The notes beneath the pieces are model-generated. The model was not told the origin of the DNA and searched no databases. It saw nothing but the letters and a program-made list of their open reading frames with translations. Shown in pieces: positions 43,042 through 55,035 of a stretch of 64,000 nt of DNA. A program made the translations under genes and the position numbers. The first letter of the stretch is position 1. The number at the start of each line of letters is the position of its first letter. The stretch is from Candidatus Thiodiazotropha endolucinida. GTDB taxonomy: Bacteria > Pseudomonadota > Gammaproteobacteria > Chromatiales > Chromatiaceae. The stretch covers positions 124,001 through 188,000 of the forward strand of contig NZ_MARB01000002.1 in NCBI RefSeq assembly GCF_001715975.1, in the 5' to 3' direction.

Positions 43042-44394
43042 ATGCTGCTTAATTCCCAATCAACCAGATCACTGTTGCGCGCGGTGGATTTCGAGTATGC
43101 GCCACAGCGCTTCACTGTCTATACAGCCCGTGACCTTGACCGTATCGGTCAGCTGGAACGCCTCCCCGCTGAGTTACGTTATGAGATGAAGGTTGTCTCT
43201 TCTGTATTGCCGTTTAGGGTCAACGAGTATGTATTGCGTGAACTGATCGATTGGGAGCGGGCGCCCGAAGATCCGATGTTTCAGCTGACCTTTCCCCAGC
43301 GTGGCATGTTGTCGGATGCGCATTTCAAACGTATGGCGATAGCGATAGACTCCGGATTGGAAAAGAAGGAGCTGCAGGTGGTGGCCAATGAGATCCGTGC
43401 CGAGCTCAATCCCCACCCGGCGGGACAGCTGGAGAATAATCTACCGCGGGACGAATCTGGTGAGCCAATCAACGGCCTGCAGCATAAATATAAGGAGACC
43501 GTGCTGTTTTTTCCCAGTCAGGGACAAACGTGCCACAGTTACTGCACTTTCTGTTTCAGATGGGCGCAATTCATCGGTGACAAGTCCTTACGTATTGCAA
43601 CGACCGAGGCGGAAAAGCTCTACAGCTATCTGCGACACCATCCTGAGGTGACGGACCTGCTGGTGACCGGTGGTGATCCGATGGTAATGAAAAGCAAGCA
43701 GTTAAAGGCCTACCTGGAACCGCTGCTCCACCCCGAGTTCAGTCATATCCAGACGATTCGTATCGGTACCAAGGCGTTGACATTCTGGCCTCATCGTTTC
43801 ATTTTTGATGACGATGCCGACGAGTTGATTGAATTGCTTCATCATCTGGTATTGGCGGGCAAACATGTCGCCATCATGGCCCACTACAATCACTGGCGCG
43901 AACTGGATACTGATGTTGCCCGGGCCGCCATTCGCAGGGTACGGGCGACTGGGGCTGAAATTCGCAGTCAGGGCCCCTTATTAGCTCACATCAATGACAA
44001 TTCGGGCGATTGGGCAAAGCTGTGGAATGAACAGGTTAAATTGGGAGTTAACCCTTACTATATGTTTGTGGAACGGGATACCGGCGCACGTCGCTATTTC
44101 GAGGTCCCCCTCTACAGGGCATGGCAGATCTATCGTGATGCGATGAAGCAGGTTTCCGGATTGGGACGCACCGCCCGTGGACCTAGTATGAGTGCCGGCC
44201 CCGGTAAAGTGGAGATTCAGGGTGTCACTGAGATCAATGGAGAGAAGGTGTTTGTTTTACGCTTTATTCAGGCGAGGGATCACGATCTTGTACAGCGGCC
44301 CTTTTTTGCTCAATATGATGAAAATGTCACCTGGTATGACCAGTTGCGGCCAGTTCAGGGGCAGGCACTACCCTTTCTTGAGGCTGCGCGGTAA
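43042..44394 (+). CDS. KamA-family radical SAM protein (lysine 2,3-aminomutase-like)
   Basis: The 450-residue protein has the radical SAM site GQTCHSYCTFCFRW near residue 170, VTDLLVTGGDPMVM, IRIGTKALTFWPHRF and GVNPYYMFVERDTGARRYF, the series of the KamA family. These enzymes use PLP and SAM to move an amino group. The usual PLP-lysine segment is not obvious, and the chain has an unusual N-terminal half without the KamA core. The family also includes EpmB-like and non-lysine enzymes, so the substrate is open. AGGAG precedes ATG 43042. Confidence 0.75.
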   Translation: MLLNSQSTRSLLRAVDFEYAPQRFTVYTARDLDRIGQLERLPAELRYEMKVVSSVLPFRVNEYVLRELIDWERAPEDPMFQLTFPQRGMLSDAHFKRMAIAIDSGLEKKELQVVANEIRAELNPHPAGQLENNLPRDESGEPINGLQHKYKETVLFFPSQGQTCHSYCTFCFRWAQFIGDKSLRIATTEAEKLYSYLRHHPEVTDLLVTGGDPMVMKSKQLKAYLEPLLHPEFSHIQTIRIGTKALTFWPHRFIFDDDADELIELLHHLVLAGKHVAIMAHYNHWRELDTDVARAAIRRVRATGAEIRSQGPLLAHINDNSGDWAKLWNEQVKLGVNPYYMFVERDTGARRYFEVPLYRAWQIYRDAMKQVSGLGRTARGPSMSAGPGKVEIQGVTEINGEKVFVLRFIQARDHDLVQRPFFAQYDENVTWYDQLRPVQGQALPFLEAAR

Positions 44395-44661
44395 ACCTGC
44401 ATAATCACTCCCCCATGGTATTACGGCCATATATGGTCAGGATGGCCGGTTGTGGATTGAGTTTGTTAAAAAGCAATAGTTATCATTTACATAATCTGGT
44501 TGATGAACCCCGTTGACCTCGGGCTATAATTTTGTAGCTTATAAAAATTAGTTATATTTATTTGATTGTTAGTTTATACCACATGCGTTGTAGGGTACTG
44601 TCGGTCGTTAATGTAATGCACCGATCCTACGCAAGCCTTGAAGTAACTCACGGAGCACAAC

Positions 44662-45963
44662 ATGGCGGATAATCAAAAGACCTATACCTTGACGAATGAC
44701 GAAACCGGGGTGTCGGTAAAGCTACCTGTTCGTGAATCGATCCAGGGTCCCCCGGCAATCGACGTTTCGGCGCTCTACAAAGAGGCCGGGGTCTTCACCT
44801 ATGATCCCGGATTTATGTCCACGGCGAGTTGCAAAAGCAAGATTACCTTTATTCAGGGTGAGGTGGGTATTCTGGAATATCGCGGCTACCCCATTGAGCA
44901 ATTGGCTGCTAACGGTGATTTTCTGGAGACCGCTTATCTGCTATTGAACGGCGAGTTGCCGAACGAAGGTCAGCTGCGGGATTTCAATCAACTGATTAAC
45001 CGCCACACTATGTTGAATGAGACCCTGACCCACTTCTTCGATGGCTTTCACTACAATGCGCATCCCATGGCAATCATGGTCGGTGTGGTTGGCTCACTCT
45101 CCGCTTTTTATCACGATTCGCTGGATATCAATGATCCAGAGTTACGCCGGGTTGCGGCTCACAGGCTGATCGCCAAAATGCCGACCATTGCGGCTGCCAG
45201 TTACAAGCATAACGTGGGCGAGCCCTTCATGTACCCACGCAATGAACTCTCTTACTGCGCCAACCTGCTTCACATGATGTTCGCTACCCCCTGTGAAGAG
45301 TATGAAGTGGATCCGGTTGCGGAAAAGGCGCTGAATCTGCTTTTTATCCTGCATGCGGATCACGAGCAGAATGCCAGTACCTCCACGGTAAGACTTGCCG
45401 GCAGTTCGTTGGCAAATCCCTTCGCCTGTATCGCTGCGGGTATCGCATCACTGTGGGGCCCCGCTCATGGTGGTGCCAATGAGGCGGTTCTGGATATGCT
45501 GAGCGAGATTGGGGATGTTTCGCAAATCGACAAGTATATCGCCAAGGCCAAGGATAAGGACGATGGATTCCGTCTGATGGGATTTGGGCATAGGGTCTAC
45601 AAGAAGTATGATCCACGTGCCGGCATAATTCGTGAGGTTTGCCATGAGGTATTGGAAAAACTGGCGGATGCGAACAATCCGATGTTCGAGCTGGCTCAGC
45701 GCCTGGAAGAGATCGCGTTGAATGATGAGTATTTCATTGAACGCAAGCTCTATCCCAATGTGGATTTCTACTCCGGTATTATCTATCGGGCACTGGGTAT
45801 ACCCAACAATATGTTCACTGTGATGTTCGCCATAGCCCGCACAGTCGGTTGGGTGGCGCATTGGCTGGAGATGATGGACGACCCGAGGCAGAAGATAGGG
45901 CGTCCGCGTCAGATCTACAAGGGTTACGCCAGGCGTGATTACGTGCCGCTAAGCGACCGATGA
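44662..45963 (+). CDS. gltA: Citrate synthase
   Basis: The 433-residue type II citrate synthase has [45 protein letters not shown] with a catalytic His, [15 protein letters not shown] with a second His, [15 protein letters not shown] and a C-terminal RPRQIYKGY. It joins oxaloacetate and acetyl-CoA in the TCA cycle. ACGGAG precedes ATG 44662. A TATAAT at 44525-44530 could be its -10 box, but the best -35 (TTGATG at 44500) is 19 bases away. Confidence 0.96.
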   Translation: MADNQKTYTLTNDETGVSVKLPVRESIQGPPAIDVSALYKEAGVFTYDPGFMSTASCKSKITFIQGEVGILEYRGYPIEQLAANGDFLETAYLLLNGELPNEGQLRDFNQLINRHTMLNETLTHFFDGFHYNAHPMAIMVGVVGSLSAFYHDSLDINDPELRRVAAHRLIAKMPTIAAASYKHNVGEPFMYPRNELSYCANLLHMMFATPCEEYEVDPVAEKALNLLFILHADHEQNASTSTVRLAGSSLANPFACIAAGIASLWGPAHGGANEAVLDMLSEIGDVSQIDKYIAKAKDKDDGFRLMGFGHRVYKKYDPRAGIIREVCHEVLEKLADANNPMFELAQRLEEIALNDEYFIERKLYPNVDFYSGIIYRALGIPNNMFTVMFAIARTVGWVAHWLEMMDDPRQKIGRPRQIYKGYARRDYVPLSDR

Positions 45964-46000
45964 TGCACTAACACATACTTAGGGCCGGGAGAAGTGTGGT

Positions 46001-46603
46001 TCAACCGGGAGTATCGACCAGTTGCTGCAGCTGTTTTATGCTCGCGCCCTGAATGGGTTGGTTGTCCAGAGGATCCAATGGGTGATTGCGTGGATTTTTT
46101 GCCGGCAGTACGACAAGCTCGAAACCGACGCCATCGGCATTGAAGATAAAACAGGGTACCGATTCCTTTCTGCCGTCACTGAACTGCAACCTGTGCTGCT
46201 TTTCCTGCCAGGGTATATGCAGATCACTCAAAGTGAAGAGCAGATCTTCCGGGGTGTCGGCAAATAAGTGCAACTTCACACAGCTGTTGCTATCGGCCGT
46301 GCCATCAAAAACAGCTCCCACTAACTTGGGATTAAATTGTATCAATGCCTGCATGGCATTGAGTGCACTGAGGCGAAGTGTGCGTAGGGTGTCCGTCTGC
46401 CTTTCACCACGAACCAGACGCTGTTGTTCCCTGAGGGCACTCTCCACCTCCTCGCGGGTAGGCAAAAACTGGCGTTTAGTGATGCCATACTTTGCCGCCG
46501 CCTTTTGGCAGGCATAAGTGACGTTGTCGGAGCGCAGCTCTGTCAGAATGCGTGCCGCCTCATATGCGATTAGCCGCTGTAACTCACGTTTTCCTGTCCG
46601 CAT
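46001..46603 (-). CDS. Conserved hypothetical protein, possible nucleotidyltransferase-like fold
   Basis: The 200-residue protein has an N-terminal helical region (RELQRLIAYEAARILTELR) and a C-terminal alpha/beta part PKLVGAVFDGTADSNSCVKL, LFADTPEDLLFTLSDL, VGFELVVLPAKNPRN. The pattern suggests a nucleotidyltransferase-like fold, yet the GS and DxD active-site motifs of that fold are not clear. It ends PLDPLDNQPIQGASIKQLQQL. The gene lies seven bases after the ponA stop codon and could be co-transcribed with it. Confidence 0.6.
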   Translation of the reverse strand: MRTGKRELQRLIAYEAARILTELRSDNVTYACQKAAAKYGITKRQFLPTREEVESALREQQRLVRGERQTDTLRTLRLSALNAMQALIQFNPKLVGAVFDGTADSNSCVKLHLFADTPEDLLFTLSDLHIPWQEKQHRLQFSDGRKESVPCFIFNADGVGFELVVLPAKNPRNHPLDPLDNQPIQGASIKQLQQLVDTPG

Positions 46604-46609
46604 TGCCGG

Positions 46610-49093
46610 TTAAAATGGGTCTTCAATTGGGGTTATGTTTGAAGGTGAGACGCTCCCTTCGATTTGCCCGGTACGGCCCGTATCCGGCAATTTGGGGGCA
46701 TTGTCTATTTCGAATACCTCGAAAATCGCGTTCGTATTGCCGACGCCCACAGGTTGGCCGGTGTCGACGTCAATCCGCATGGTAACCATTTTTGGCGGCA
46801 TGTCCGGTATGACCTCCTTGATACCGTTTAGTGCCACTCGCATGTAGTCTATCCAGGCGGGAAGTGCTGCCCGGCCCCCTACTTCTCCACGGCCCAGCGG
46901 TTCCACATTATCGAAGCCGAGCCATGTGGTGGTGACCAGGTAGTGGTTGAAGCCATTGAACCAGGCATCACGCTGATCGTTGGTAGTGCCGGTCTTCCCC
47001 GCAATGTCCATTCTGCCAAGGGAGCGGGCCTTGCGGGCTGTGCCTTGCTGAATTACATCACGCAGCATCGAATGCATCAGGTATTGGTTTTGTTCGGTTA
47101 TGGCGCGTTTGGCACAGCGTGGTATCACGCTTGCCGTCTCTCCATCTGCATTCTCTGATTCCAGCGGTGTTGCTTCCTCGGCGTGTTGGGAAGCTTTCTC
47201 GGCCAGTTGTCGCATCGACTCATCGCACACCTGGATCGGGTTTGCCTGATAGAGGACATTTCCCTGGTCGTCGCGGATCGAGTCGATAACGTGCGGAGGT
47301 ACATAAAAACCGCCATTCGCCAGCACGCTATAGCCGCCGGCCATGGCGAGCGGTGTGACAGAACCGCTGCCTAATGCCAGTGAGAGGTCGTGAGGCAGAT
47401 CATTTTTATCGAAACCGAAGCGGGTGGCGTAGGTAATAGCATGCTTTATCCCAATCTTGCGCAACAGTCGTATGGAAACCAGGTTGCGTGAGTGCGTCAA
47501 AGCATAACGGAGTCGTGTGGGACCAAAAAATTTACCGCTATAGTTTTCCGGACGCCATACGGCCTCTAGGCCGTCATCTTCGAAAACCACCGGGGCATCA
47601 TTGATCAAGGTGGCAGGTGTAAAGTCTGCTTCCAGGGCGGCGGAATAGATGAAGGGCTTGAAACCTGAACCAGGTTGACGTTTTGCCTGAGTCACCCGGT
47701 TGAATTTGCTGAGATAAAAATCATAGCCTCCGACCAAAGCCATTATCGAGCCGTTGTGCGGGGAGACGGAGATTAGTGCGCCTGCTGCGGCTGGAATCTG
47801 CGCCAAGCGCCAATAGGGATCACCCTCTTCTGGAGTCTCATGGTAAAGGTAGATCAGGTCGCCGACCGAAAGGACCTCATGGGTTTGCTTAGGCGCCTTC
47901 TTTTTGATGTCGTGATCGACATAGGCACTTGCCCAGGATAGCCCCGGCCATTCGAGTGTTAACTGCTCGCCCTGTGCGGTAAGGACCTCTGCGCTCTGCT
48001 CGCCAATGGCTGTAACAATGGCCTTCTTCATACTTGTGACTTCCGGCAGCTCCTCAAGCAGGGCGATCAGTTCGATATCTTCCTCGATGTCAGCGATATC
48101 GTAATGACCGGCAACTCCTCGATAACCGTGGCGCTTGTCATAGGATTGGATAGCTTGCCGAAGGGCGTGATTGGCCGCAGATTGCAGGTGGCTGTCGATA
48201 GTTGTGGTGATACTATAACCGCTGGTGTAAGCATCCTGGCCAAAGCGGCTGACCGCCTCCGCTCGGGCCATTTCCGCAACGTAAGGGGCCTCAACTTCGC
48301 TCGGGGTGGTATGGAGCTTGGCGGTTATCGGTGCGGCTTTTGCTGTGTCATACTTGAATTGACTGATATAGTTGAGTTCCCGCATGCGGTCCAGAACGTA
48401 ATTTCGGCGCACCAATGCCCGTGCCGGGTCGGAAATGGGATTGTAGCGGGATGGGGCTTTGGGGAGCCCTGCGATCATGGCGATTTCAGAAAGCTCAAGT
48501 TTTTCTACAGGCCGGCCGTAATAGACTAAGGCAGCTGCACCAACGCCGTATGAACGGTGGCCGAGATAGATTTTGTTAAGGTAGAGTTTGAGTATCTCCT
48601 CTTTGGAGAGCATCCGTTCTATCTTCAGTGCGAGAAATATCTCGTTGAGTTTTCGGGTGTAGGTTTTTTTGCTGCTGAGGAAGAAGTTCCTAGCGACTTG
48701 CATGGTGATGGTGCTTCCGCCCTGTCTTCGCTCACCCGTGAGCAGAAGCTGAATGGCGGCACGGAGAATGCCTTGGTAGTCTACGCCGGGATGTTGGAAA
48801 AAACGGTCGTCCTCGGCGGCGAGGAAGGCATTGATCATGATCGGCGGGATTTGATCGAAATCGAGTGGTTCTCGACGTTTCTCGCCAAACTCAGCAATGA
48901 GTAGGTGGTCGTTACTGTAGATTCGTAGGGGGACCTGTAGGCGGACATCTTTGAGTGTTTCAATGGATGGCAGCTTGGGTTCAAGGTAAAGATAGGCGCC
49001 AAAAAGGGTAACGGCACCTATCAATGACAGGCCGAATAAGAAGTAAACGAGGTATCTTAAGAGTCTGTAAAACGACTTCATGCGCTGGTTCAC
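46610..49093 (-). CDS. mrcA: Penicillin-binding protein 1A
   Basis: The 827-residue class A protein has an N-terminal membrane anchor (LVYFLFGLSLIGAVTLFGAYL), a GT51 transglycosylase domain with AAEDDRFFQHPGVD and GGSTITMQVARN, a 1A-type insert, and a transpeptidase domain with QPGSGFKPF (SxxK), THSRN and GKTGTTND. It polymerises and cross-links peptidoglycan at the inner membrane. It is divergent from pilM, the usual gammaproteobacterial arrangement. ATG 49081 is a possible second start. Confidence 0.95.
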   Translation of the reverse strand: MNQRMKSFYRLLRYLVYFLFGLSLIGAVTLFGAYLYLEPKLPSIETLKDVRLQVPLRIYSNDHLLIAEFGEKRREPLDFDQIPPIMINAFLAAEDDRFFQHPGVDYQGILRAAIQLLLTGERRQGGSTITMQVARNFFLSSKKTYTRKLNEIFLALKIERMLSKEEILKLYLNKIYLGHRSYGVGAAALVYYGRPVEKLELSEIAMIAGLPKAPSRYNPISDPARALVRRNYVLDRMRELNYISQFKYDTAKAAPITAKLHTTPSEVEAPYVAEMARAEAVSRFGQDAYTSGYSITTTIDSHLQSAANHALRQAIQSYDKRHGYRGVAGHYDIADIEEDIELIALLEELPEVTSMKKAIVTAIGEQSAEVLTAQGEQLTLEWPGLSWASAYVDHDIKKKAPKQTHEVLSVGDLIYLYHETPEEGDPYWRLAQIPAAAGALISVSPHNGSIMALVGGYDFYLSKFNRVTQAKRQPGSGFKPFIYSAALEADFTPATLINDAPVVFEDDGLEAVWRPENYSGKFFGPTRLRYALTHSRNLVSIRLLRKIGIKHAITYATRFGFDKNDLPHDLSLALGSGSVTPLAMAGGYSVLANGGFYVPPHVIDSIRDDQGNVLYQANPIQVCDESMRQLAEKASQHAEEATPLESENADGETASVIPRCAKRAITEQNQYLMHSMLRDVIQQGTARKARSLGRMDIAGKTGTTNDQRDAWFNGFNHYLVTTTWLGFDNVEPLGRGEVGGRAALPAWIDYMRVALNGIKEVIPDMPPKMVTMRIDVDTGQPVGVGNTNAIFEVFEIDNAPKLPDTGRTGQIEGSVSPSNITPIEDPF

Positions 49094-49255
49094 AGAATTA
49101 GTTTATCAGGGCAGACCAGAATGGTCCGTATGAAGGTCGATAGTCTAGCAAATAAAATGTGAGCATTATTAGCTCTTTTGTGAAAAAATGCCTTCACAAA
49201 AAAATCATTTGCTGCTATATAGTTACTTACTCTATTTAAAGAGAATCCTAGTTAA

Positions 49256-50361
<1,106 letters not shown>

Positions 50362-50362
<1 letters not shown>

Positions 50363-50922
50363 TGGCGCGCATAAATCTACTCCCATGGCGTGAAGCGGAG
50401 CGCAAAGAGCGCCAGAAGGAATTCGGCTTGATGGTGCTGGCGGGGGCACTGGTAGCTGCCTTTATCGTATTCGGCGTGCATCAGCTCATCCAGAGCCAGA
50501 TCGATGCCCAGAATACCCGTAACACCTATTTGCAGAAAGAGATCGCTGCTGTAGAGAAAGAGATCCGTGAAATACAGGATCTCGACAAAACCAAGCAAAA
50601 TCTTCTGGCCAGGATGAATATCATCCAGGAATTGCAGAGTAGCAGACCGCAAATAGTGCATCTCTTCGATGAGGTGGTAACCTCGCTTCCTGATGGTGTT
50701 TTTCTCGATGAAATCCAACAGCAGGGGAACAGTGTCACATTTACCGGGCAGGCGCAGTCAAATGCGCGCGTCTCATCCATGATGCGTAATATCGACGACT
50801 CTGAATGGCTGGAAAAACCCGCTTTGGTGTTTATCGAGAGTAAAGAGAAGACAGGCACCGGTTACAGCCAGTTTAAGCTGATGGTGAAGCAAACCTCCCA
50901 GAATGCGGAGGTGGAAGAATGA
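50362..50922 (+). CDS. pilN: Type IV pilus assembly protein PilN
   Basis: The 186-residue protein begins MARINLLPWREAERKERQKEF, the conserved PilM-binding peptide (INLLPWR). One membrane helix follows (LVAAFIVFGVHQLI) and then a periplasmic coiled coil and ferredoxin-like domain. It pairs with PilO to link PilM to PilP and the secretin. It overlaps both neighbours by a few bases. Confidence 0.94.
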
Positions 50923-51524
50923 GCATTATCGACGATCTCAATGAACTCGATTTCAATAATGTCGGGATTTGGCCAACACCGATTAAACTCGTCGTTGTCG
51001 TATTGGCAGCGGTATTGGTCTTGGTTGCCGGTTATTACCTGATTGTCGAGGATGACATAGCAAGCTTGGAAGGTGTGCAGAAAGAGGAGCAGAAACTACG
51101 TGCGGATTTCGCCAAAAAACAGAGAAAGGCAGCGAACCTTGATGCCTATCGAAAACAGCTGGAAGAGATGAAGCAGTCTTTCGGTACCATGTTGAGACAG
51201 TTGCCTGACAAGACGGAAGTGGCCGAGTTGTTGGTTGATGTGTCCCAGACTGGGTTGGCGTCCGGACTTGAATTCGAGCTCTTCAAGCCGCTGGATGAGG
51301 TACCGAGAGAGTTCTATGCAGAACTGCCGATACAGGTCAAGGTGACTGGACAATATCACGAATTTGGCCATTTTATCAGTGGGTTGGCTGCTTTGCCGCG
51401 AATTGTGACGATCCACGATATCAAGATAAGCAGGACATCCAAAGAGGATGCAAACGCCGATCTGTTGCTTGAAGCGAAAGCAAAAACATATCGCTACCTC
51501 GATGAAGAGGAAGAAGGTCAATGA
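50919..51524 (+). CDS. pilO: Type IV pilus assembly protein PilO
   Basis: The 201-residue protein has a short N-terminal cytoplasmic part, one membrane helix (LVVVVLAAVLVLVAGYYLI), a coiled coil and a periplasmic domain with LPDKTEVAELLVDVS and GQYHEFGHFISGLAALPRI, the core of PilO. It forms a heterodimer with PilN. Its start overlaps pilN by four bases and its end overlaps pilP. Confidence 0.94.
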   Translation: MSIIDDLNELDFNNVGIWPTPIKLVVVVLAAVLVLVAGYYLIVEDDIASLEGVQKEEQKLRADFAKKQRKAANLDAYRKQLEEMKQSFGTMLRQLPDKTEVAELLVDVSQTGLASGLEFELFKPLDEVPREFYAELPIQVKVTGQYHEFGHFISGLAALPRIVTIHDIKISRTSKEDANADLLLEAKAKTYRYLDEEEEGQ

Positions 51525-52060
51525 GTATGCGTATCCTCAACGACAGAATCCTGGTACTGGTTTCCCTTGTGGCTGTCACCGCCCTGTCCGGGTGTGCAAA
51601 TCCTAATCTTGATGAGTTAAACGGTTTTGTTACGGAGCAAAAATCTAAGCCACCGGAACGTATAGAGCCGCTACCCGAGATCAAGCAGATAGAGACATTC
51701 ATCTACTCCGATACGGGGCGCCGAAATCCGTTTCTTGATGTCTACGGTGATCAGTCAGAAACGGCGAGCGTTGCAGGGAGTGGGATCAGTCCTGATTTCA
51801 ATCGGCGTAAAGAGGAGCTTGAGAGCTATCCGTTGGACTCTATTCGGATGGTAGGAACACTGGAGCAAGTCGGGGCCACATGGGGATTGGTGAAGACCAA
51901 GGAAGGGACTGTACACAAAGTTAAAAGCGGCAACTATATGGGCCAAAATCATGGTCGTATCCTGCTGATTTCTGAAGACAGAATCGAATTGACTGAGATA
52001 GTACAGGATGGTTCTGGTGGGTATATTGAGCGTCAGGCTTCGCTAGCGTTGGCGGAATAG
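51521..52060 (+). CDS. pilP: Type IV pilus lipoprotein PilP
   Basis: The 179-residue protein has a lipoprotein signal with VTALSGCANP (Cys near residue 25), then a flexible Pro-rich segment and a beta domain with LESYPLDSIRMVGTLEQ and VHKVKSGNYMGQNHG. PilP ties the PilN-PilO pair to the N0 domain of PilQ. It sits in its usual place between pilO and pilQ. Confidence 0.94.
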   Translation: MSMRILNDRILVLVSLVAVTALSGCANPNLDELNGFVTEQKSKPPERIEPLPEIKQIETFIYSDTGRRNPFLDVYGDQSETASVAGSGISPDFNRRKEELESYPLDSIRMVGTLEQVGATWGLVKTKEGTVHKVKSGNYMGQNHGRILLISEDRIELTEIVQDGSGGYIERQASLALAE

Positions 52061-52076
52061 TCAAGAGGAATTCGAG

Positions 52077-54248
52077 ATGAGGGGTTTGCCAATGGCACTC
52101 AGACACAATTGGAAAAGTCATTCAGAAATGAGAGCAGCCAGGAGCATGAGGTTCAACGCCGCTATATTGCTCTTGACCCTATGGTGCGCACCGCTGATTG
52201 CTTATGCTGAGGCATCTCTCAAATCCATAGAGTTCTCAGCGCTGCCCGGTGATAGGGTTCAAATCTCATTGGGTCTGTCCGCGCCAGTGGATGATCCGGT
52301 CAGTTTCACGACTGAAAATCCGGCTCGAATCTCGCTCGACTTTACCGGTGTCAGCAACGACCTGGAATATAAAACCAAGGTTATCGGTGTAGGACCTGCC
52401 CACAGCGTTACCGCATTACAGGCGGGTAACCGGACCAGGGTTGTTATCAATCTCACTTCACTAGTGGGATATAATACAGAGGTGCAGGGTTCGGATGTAC
52501 TGGTCACTCTCGATGTGAGCAATAAGGGGATCGGATCGGGTACGATCACAAAAGCTCCCTCATCTGTCATGCCATCCAGCGGTGGGGCATCAGAGATTCG
52601 TACCGACGGTTACGGTATCACCAATATCGATTTTCGACGGGGTGAAGCGGGCGAAGGGCGGGTGATGGTCACATTGACCAATCCCTCAACACCGGTGGAT
52701 GTTCGGGAAGAGGGCGGCAAGATCGTCGTCGAGGCCTTTAAGACCGAAATCGACGCCTCTCTGGTGCAATCCCTGGATGTTATGGATTTCGCCACACCGA
52801 TTACCAAGGTAGAGACCAAGCCGGTTGGGGAAAACGTAAGGATCGAGATTTCACCGACCGGTGAGTATGATTACCTGGCATATCAGGCCAACGAGGTGTT
52901 TACTGTTGAAGTAAGATCGCTGACGCGTCAGGAAAAAGAGGCCCTGCAAAAAGAGCGCCTGATATTTACGGGTGAGAGGCTCTCGCTCAACTTCCAGGAT
53001 ATTGAAGTCCGTGCTGTCTTGCAATTGCTCGCGGACTTTACCGGTTTGAATCTTGTGACCAGCGACACTGTCGGAGGCCGAATAACCCTGCGCTTGAAAA
53101 ATGTTCCCTGGGATCAGGCGCTCGATATTATCTTGAAGTCCAAAGGTCTGACCAAGCGTCAAATTGATAATGTGATCATGGTGGCGCCGACGGAAGAGGT
53201 GGCGGCGCGGGAGCAGCTGGAGCTCGAATCGCAACAGAAAATCGAGGAGCTGGCGCCGTTGCGTTCCGATTTCATTCAGGTCAATTACGCCAAGGCAGAG
53301 GATCTTGCGGCACTGCTGAAAGCTGAGGAAAACCGTCTGATGTCAGATCGTGGCAATGTTACTGTCGACGTCCGCACGAATACCTTGCTTGTCCAGGATA
53401 CAGTAGCCAAACTCGAAGATATCAGGCGCCTGTTGCAGCGACTCGATATTCCTGTCAGACAGGTACTTATTGAATCGAGAATAGTGATTGCCAACAACGA
53501 CTTTGCAAAGGACCTGGGAGTAAGATTCGGTGCCAACTTTGATGGCTCATTTGGCGATAACTTTACCCTCACGGCAGGTGCATTACCCGGGCACATCGAT
53601 AATACCTTCGGTATTGCTCCTGGAATAGAAATTAACAGTGACGGGGAGAATCAAGAGGGATTGATGGTCAATTTGCCTGTTACCGCACCATCAGGTGGAT
53701 TGAATTTCCTGGTGGGTAAAGTAGGTACCTATCTGCTCCAGCTCGAGCTGACCGCCATGCAGACTGAGGGCCGGGGTGAACTGGTATCAAGTCCCCGGGT
53801 AATAACGTCGGATCAAACTCAAGCCACGATAAAACAAGGTGTTGAAATTCCTTATCAGGAAGCAACATCCAGCGGTGCAACAAAGATAGCGTTTAAAGAG
53901 GCTCTGCTTAAACTTGATGTAACTCCCCATATCACACCGGATGACAGAGTTAGAATGGATCTGGTCATTAATAAAGACAACCCGGATTTTTCCAGGGCTG
54001 TTTTGGGTGTTCCCCCCATCGATACGAGGGAGATTGAGACCACTGTACTGGTGGATAACGGTGAAACTGTCGTGCTGGGCGGTGTTTTCGAAAGAAATAA
54101 AACGAATAATACGGAGAAGGTCCCGTTCTTTGGGGATATTCCTTATGCGGGCGTCCTTTTCAGACGGAATGAAAGAATAGACAACAACAATGAGCTGTTG
54201 ATATTCGTTACACCTAAGATACTCAAGGAGACATTGACAGTTCGCTGA
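52077..54248 (+). CDS. pilQ: Type IV pilus secretin PilQ
   Basis: The 723-residue protein has a signal peptide (ILLLTLWCAPLIAYAEA, near residue 45), two AMIN domains (about 50-280) that bind peptidoglycan, an STN/N0 domain (LNFQDIEVRAVLQLLADF), an N1 domain and the secretin channel (about 460-720), with VPFFGDIPYAGVLFRR near the end. It forms the outer-membrane pore for the pilus. The start at 52077 follows AGAGGAATT; ATG 52092 is an alternative. A terminator follows at 54271. Confidence 0.95.
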   Translation: MRGLPMALRHNWKSHSEMRAARSMRFNAAILLLTLWCAPLIAYAEASLKSIEFSALPGDRVQISLGLSAPVDDPVSFTTENPARISLDFTGVSNDLEYKTKVIGVGPAHSVTALQAGNRTRVVINLTSLVGYNTEVQGSDVLVTLDVSNKGIGSGTITKAPSSVMPSSGGASEIRTDGYGITNIDFRRGEAGEGRVMVTLTNPSTPVDVREEGGKIVVEAFKTEIDASLVQSLDVMDFATPITKVETKPVGENVRIEISPTGEYDYLAYQANEVFTVEVRSLTRQEKEALQKERLIFTGERLSLNFQDIEVRAVLQLLADFTGLNLVTSDTVGGRITLRLKNVPWDQALDIILKSKGLTKRQIDNVIMVAPTEEVAAREQLELESQQKIEELAPLRSDFIQVNYAKAEDLAALLKAEENRLMSDRGNVTVDVRTNTLLVQDTVAKLEDIRRLLQRLDIPVRQVLIESRIVIANNDFAKDLGVRFGANFDGSFGDNFTLTAGALPGHIDNTFGIAPGIEINSDGENQEGLMVNLPVTAPSGGLNFLVGKVGTYLLQLELTAMQTEGRGELVSSPRVITSDQTQATIKQGVEIPYQEATSSGATKIAFKEALLKLDVTPHITPDDRVRMDLVINKDNPDFSRAVLGVPPIDTREIETTVLVDNGETVVLGGVFERNKTNNTEKVPFFGDIPYAGVLFRRNERIDNNNELLIFVTPKILKETLTVR

Positions 54249-54270
54249 TAGTCTTTCGAGATCAATCATC

Positions 54271-54299
54271 AAGGCGCACCAGGCGGTGCGCCTTTTTTT
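54271..54299 (+). terminator. Terminator of the pilMNOPQ operon
   Basis: AAGGCGCACC and GGTGCGCCTT form a 10-bp stem around AGGC and are followed by a run of seven T bases. Confidence 0.93.
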
Positions 54300-54496
54300 A
54301 TTTGGAGTAATTGTAACTGTTTGAGATACTTCGCTATATACTCAATGTGTCCCATCGCCTGGAAGGCTTGACTGCATACACGCAGTTTAGTTGTTTATGA
54401 CGAGATAATTAAACTATGGGCAGTGCAGCTTCCCCTGAACAAGATAATATCTGTTTTAAGCGGTCTTATAACGTTGAAGTCTGCATCAGGTAAACT

Positions 54497-55018
54497 ATGC
54501 GTATACAAAATCTCTTTCTAATCGGTCCAATGGGTGCGGGAAAAACCACTGTGGGCAGGCAGCTTGCAGAGTTTTTTCATAAGGATTTTGTCGATTCCGA
54601 CCATGAGATTCAGCGCAGAACCGGTGTCGACATCCCAACGATTTTTGAATTTGAGGGTGAGAGTGGATTTCGTCATCGGGAGAGTGCCGTGATCGATGAA
54701 TTGACTGCGCGAGAGGGGGTCGTGTTGGCTACGGGTGGCGGTGTTATCATGCGAGAACAGAATCGCAAACTGCTCTCGGCTCGAGGTGTTGTAGTCTATT
54801 TGCACTGCTCGGTCCGCCAGCAATACGAGCGTACCCATAGAGATAAAAACAGGCCGTTGCTGAGTACTCCCGATCCTAAGGGCAGGCTAAACGAGCTGAT
54901 GGCAGTGCGGGACCCGCTCTACAGAGAGACAGCCGACATTGTCGTCAGTACCGAGGGGCGAAATACACAATCGGTCGTTCAGGATATCCGCAAACTGATT
55001 GAAAAGATGAAACATTGA
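54497..55018 (+). CDS. aroK: Shikimate kinase
   Basis: The 173-residue protein has Walker [16 protein letters not shown] at the N-terminus, [19 protein letters not shown] with shikimate-binding residues, [11 protein letters not shown] and RDKNRPLL with the lid Arg. It phosphorylates shikimate in aromatic amino-acid synthesis. It starts a small unit with aroB and the DamX-like gene, after the pilQ terminator. Confidence 0.96.
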   Translation: MRIQNLFLIGPMGAGKTTVGRQLAEFFHKDFVDSDHEIQRRTGVDIPTIFEFEGESGFRHRESAVIDELTAREGVVLATGGGVIMREQNRKLLSARGVVVYLHCSVRQQYERTHRDKNRPLLSTPDPKGRLNELMAVRDPLYRETADIVVSTEGRNTQSVVQDIRKLIEKMKH

Positions 55019-55035
55019 AGTCAAAGACAGGATTA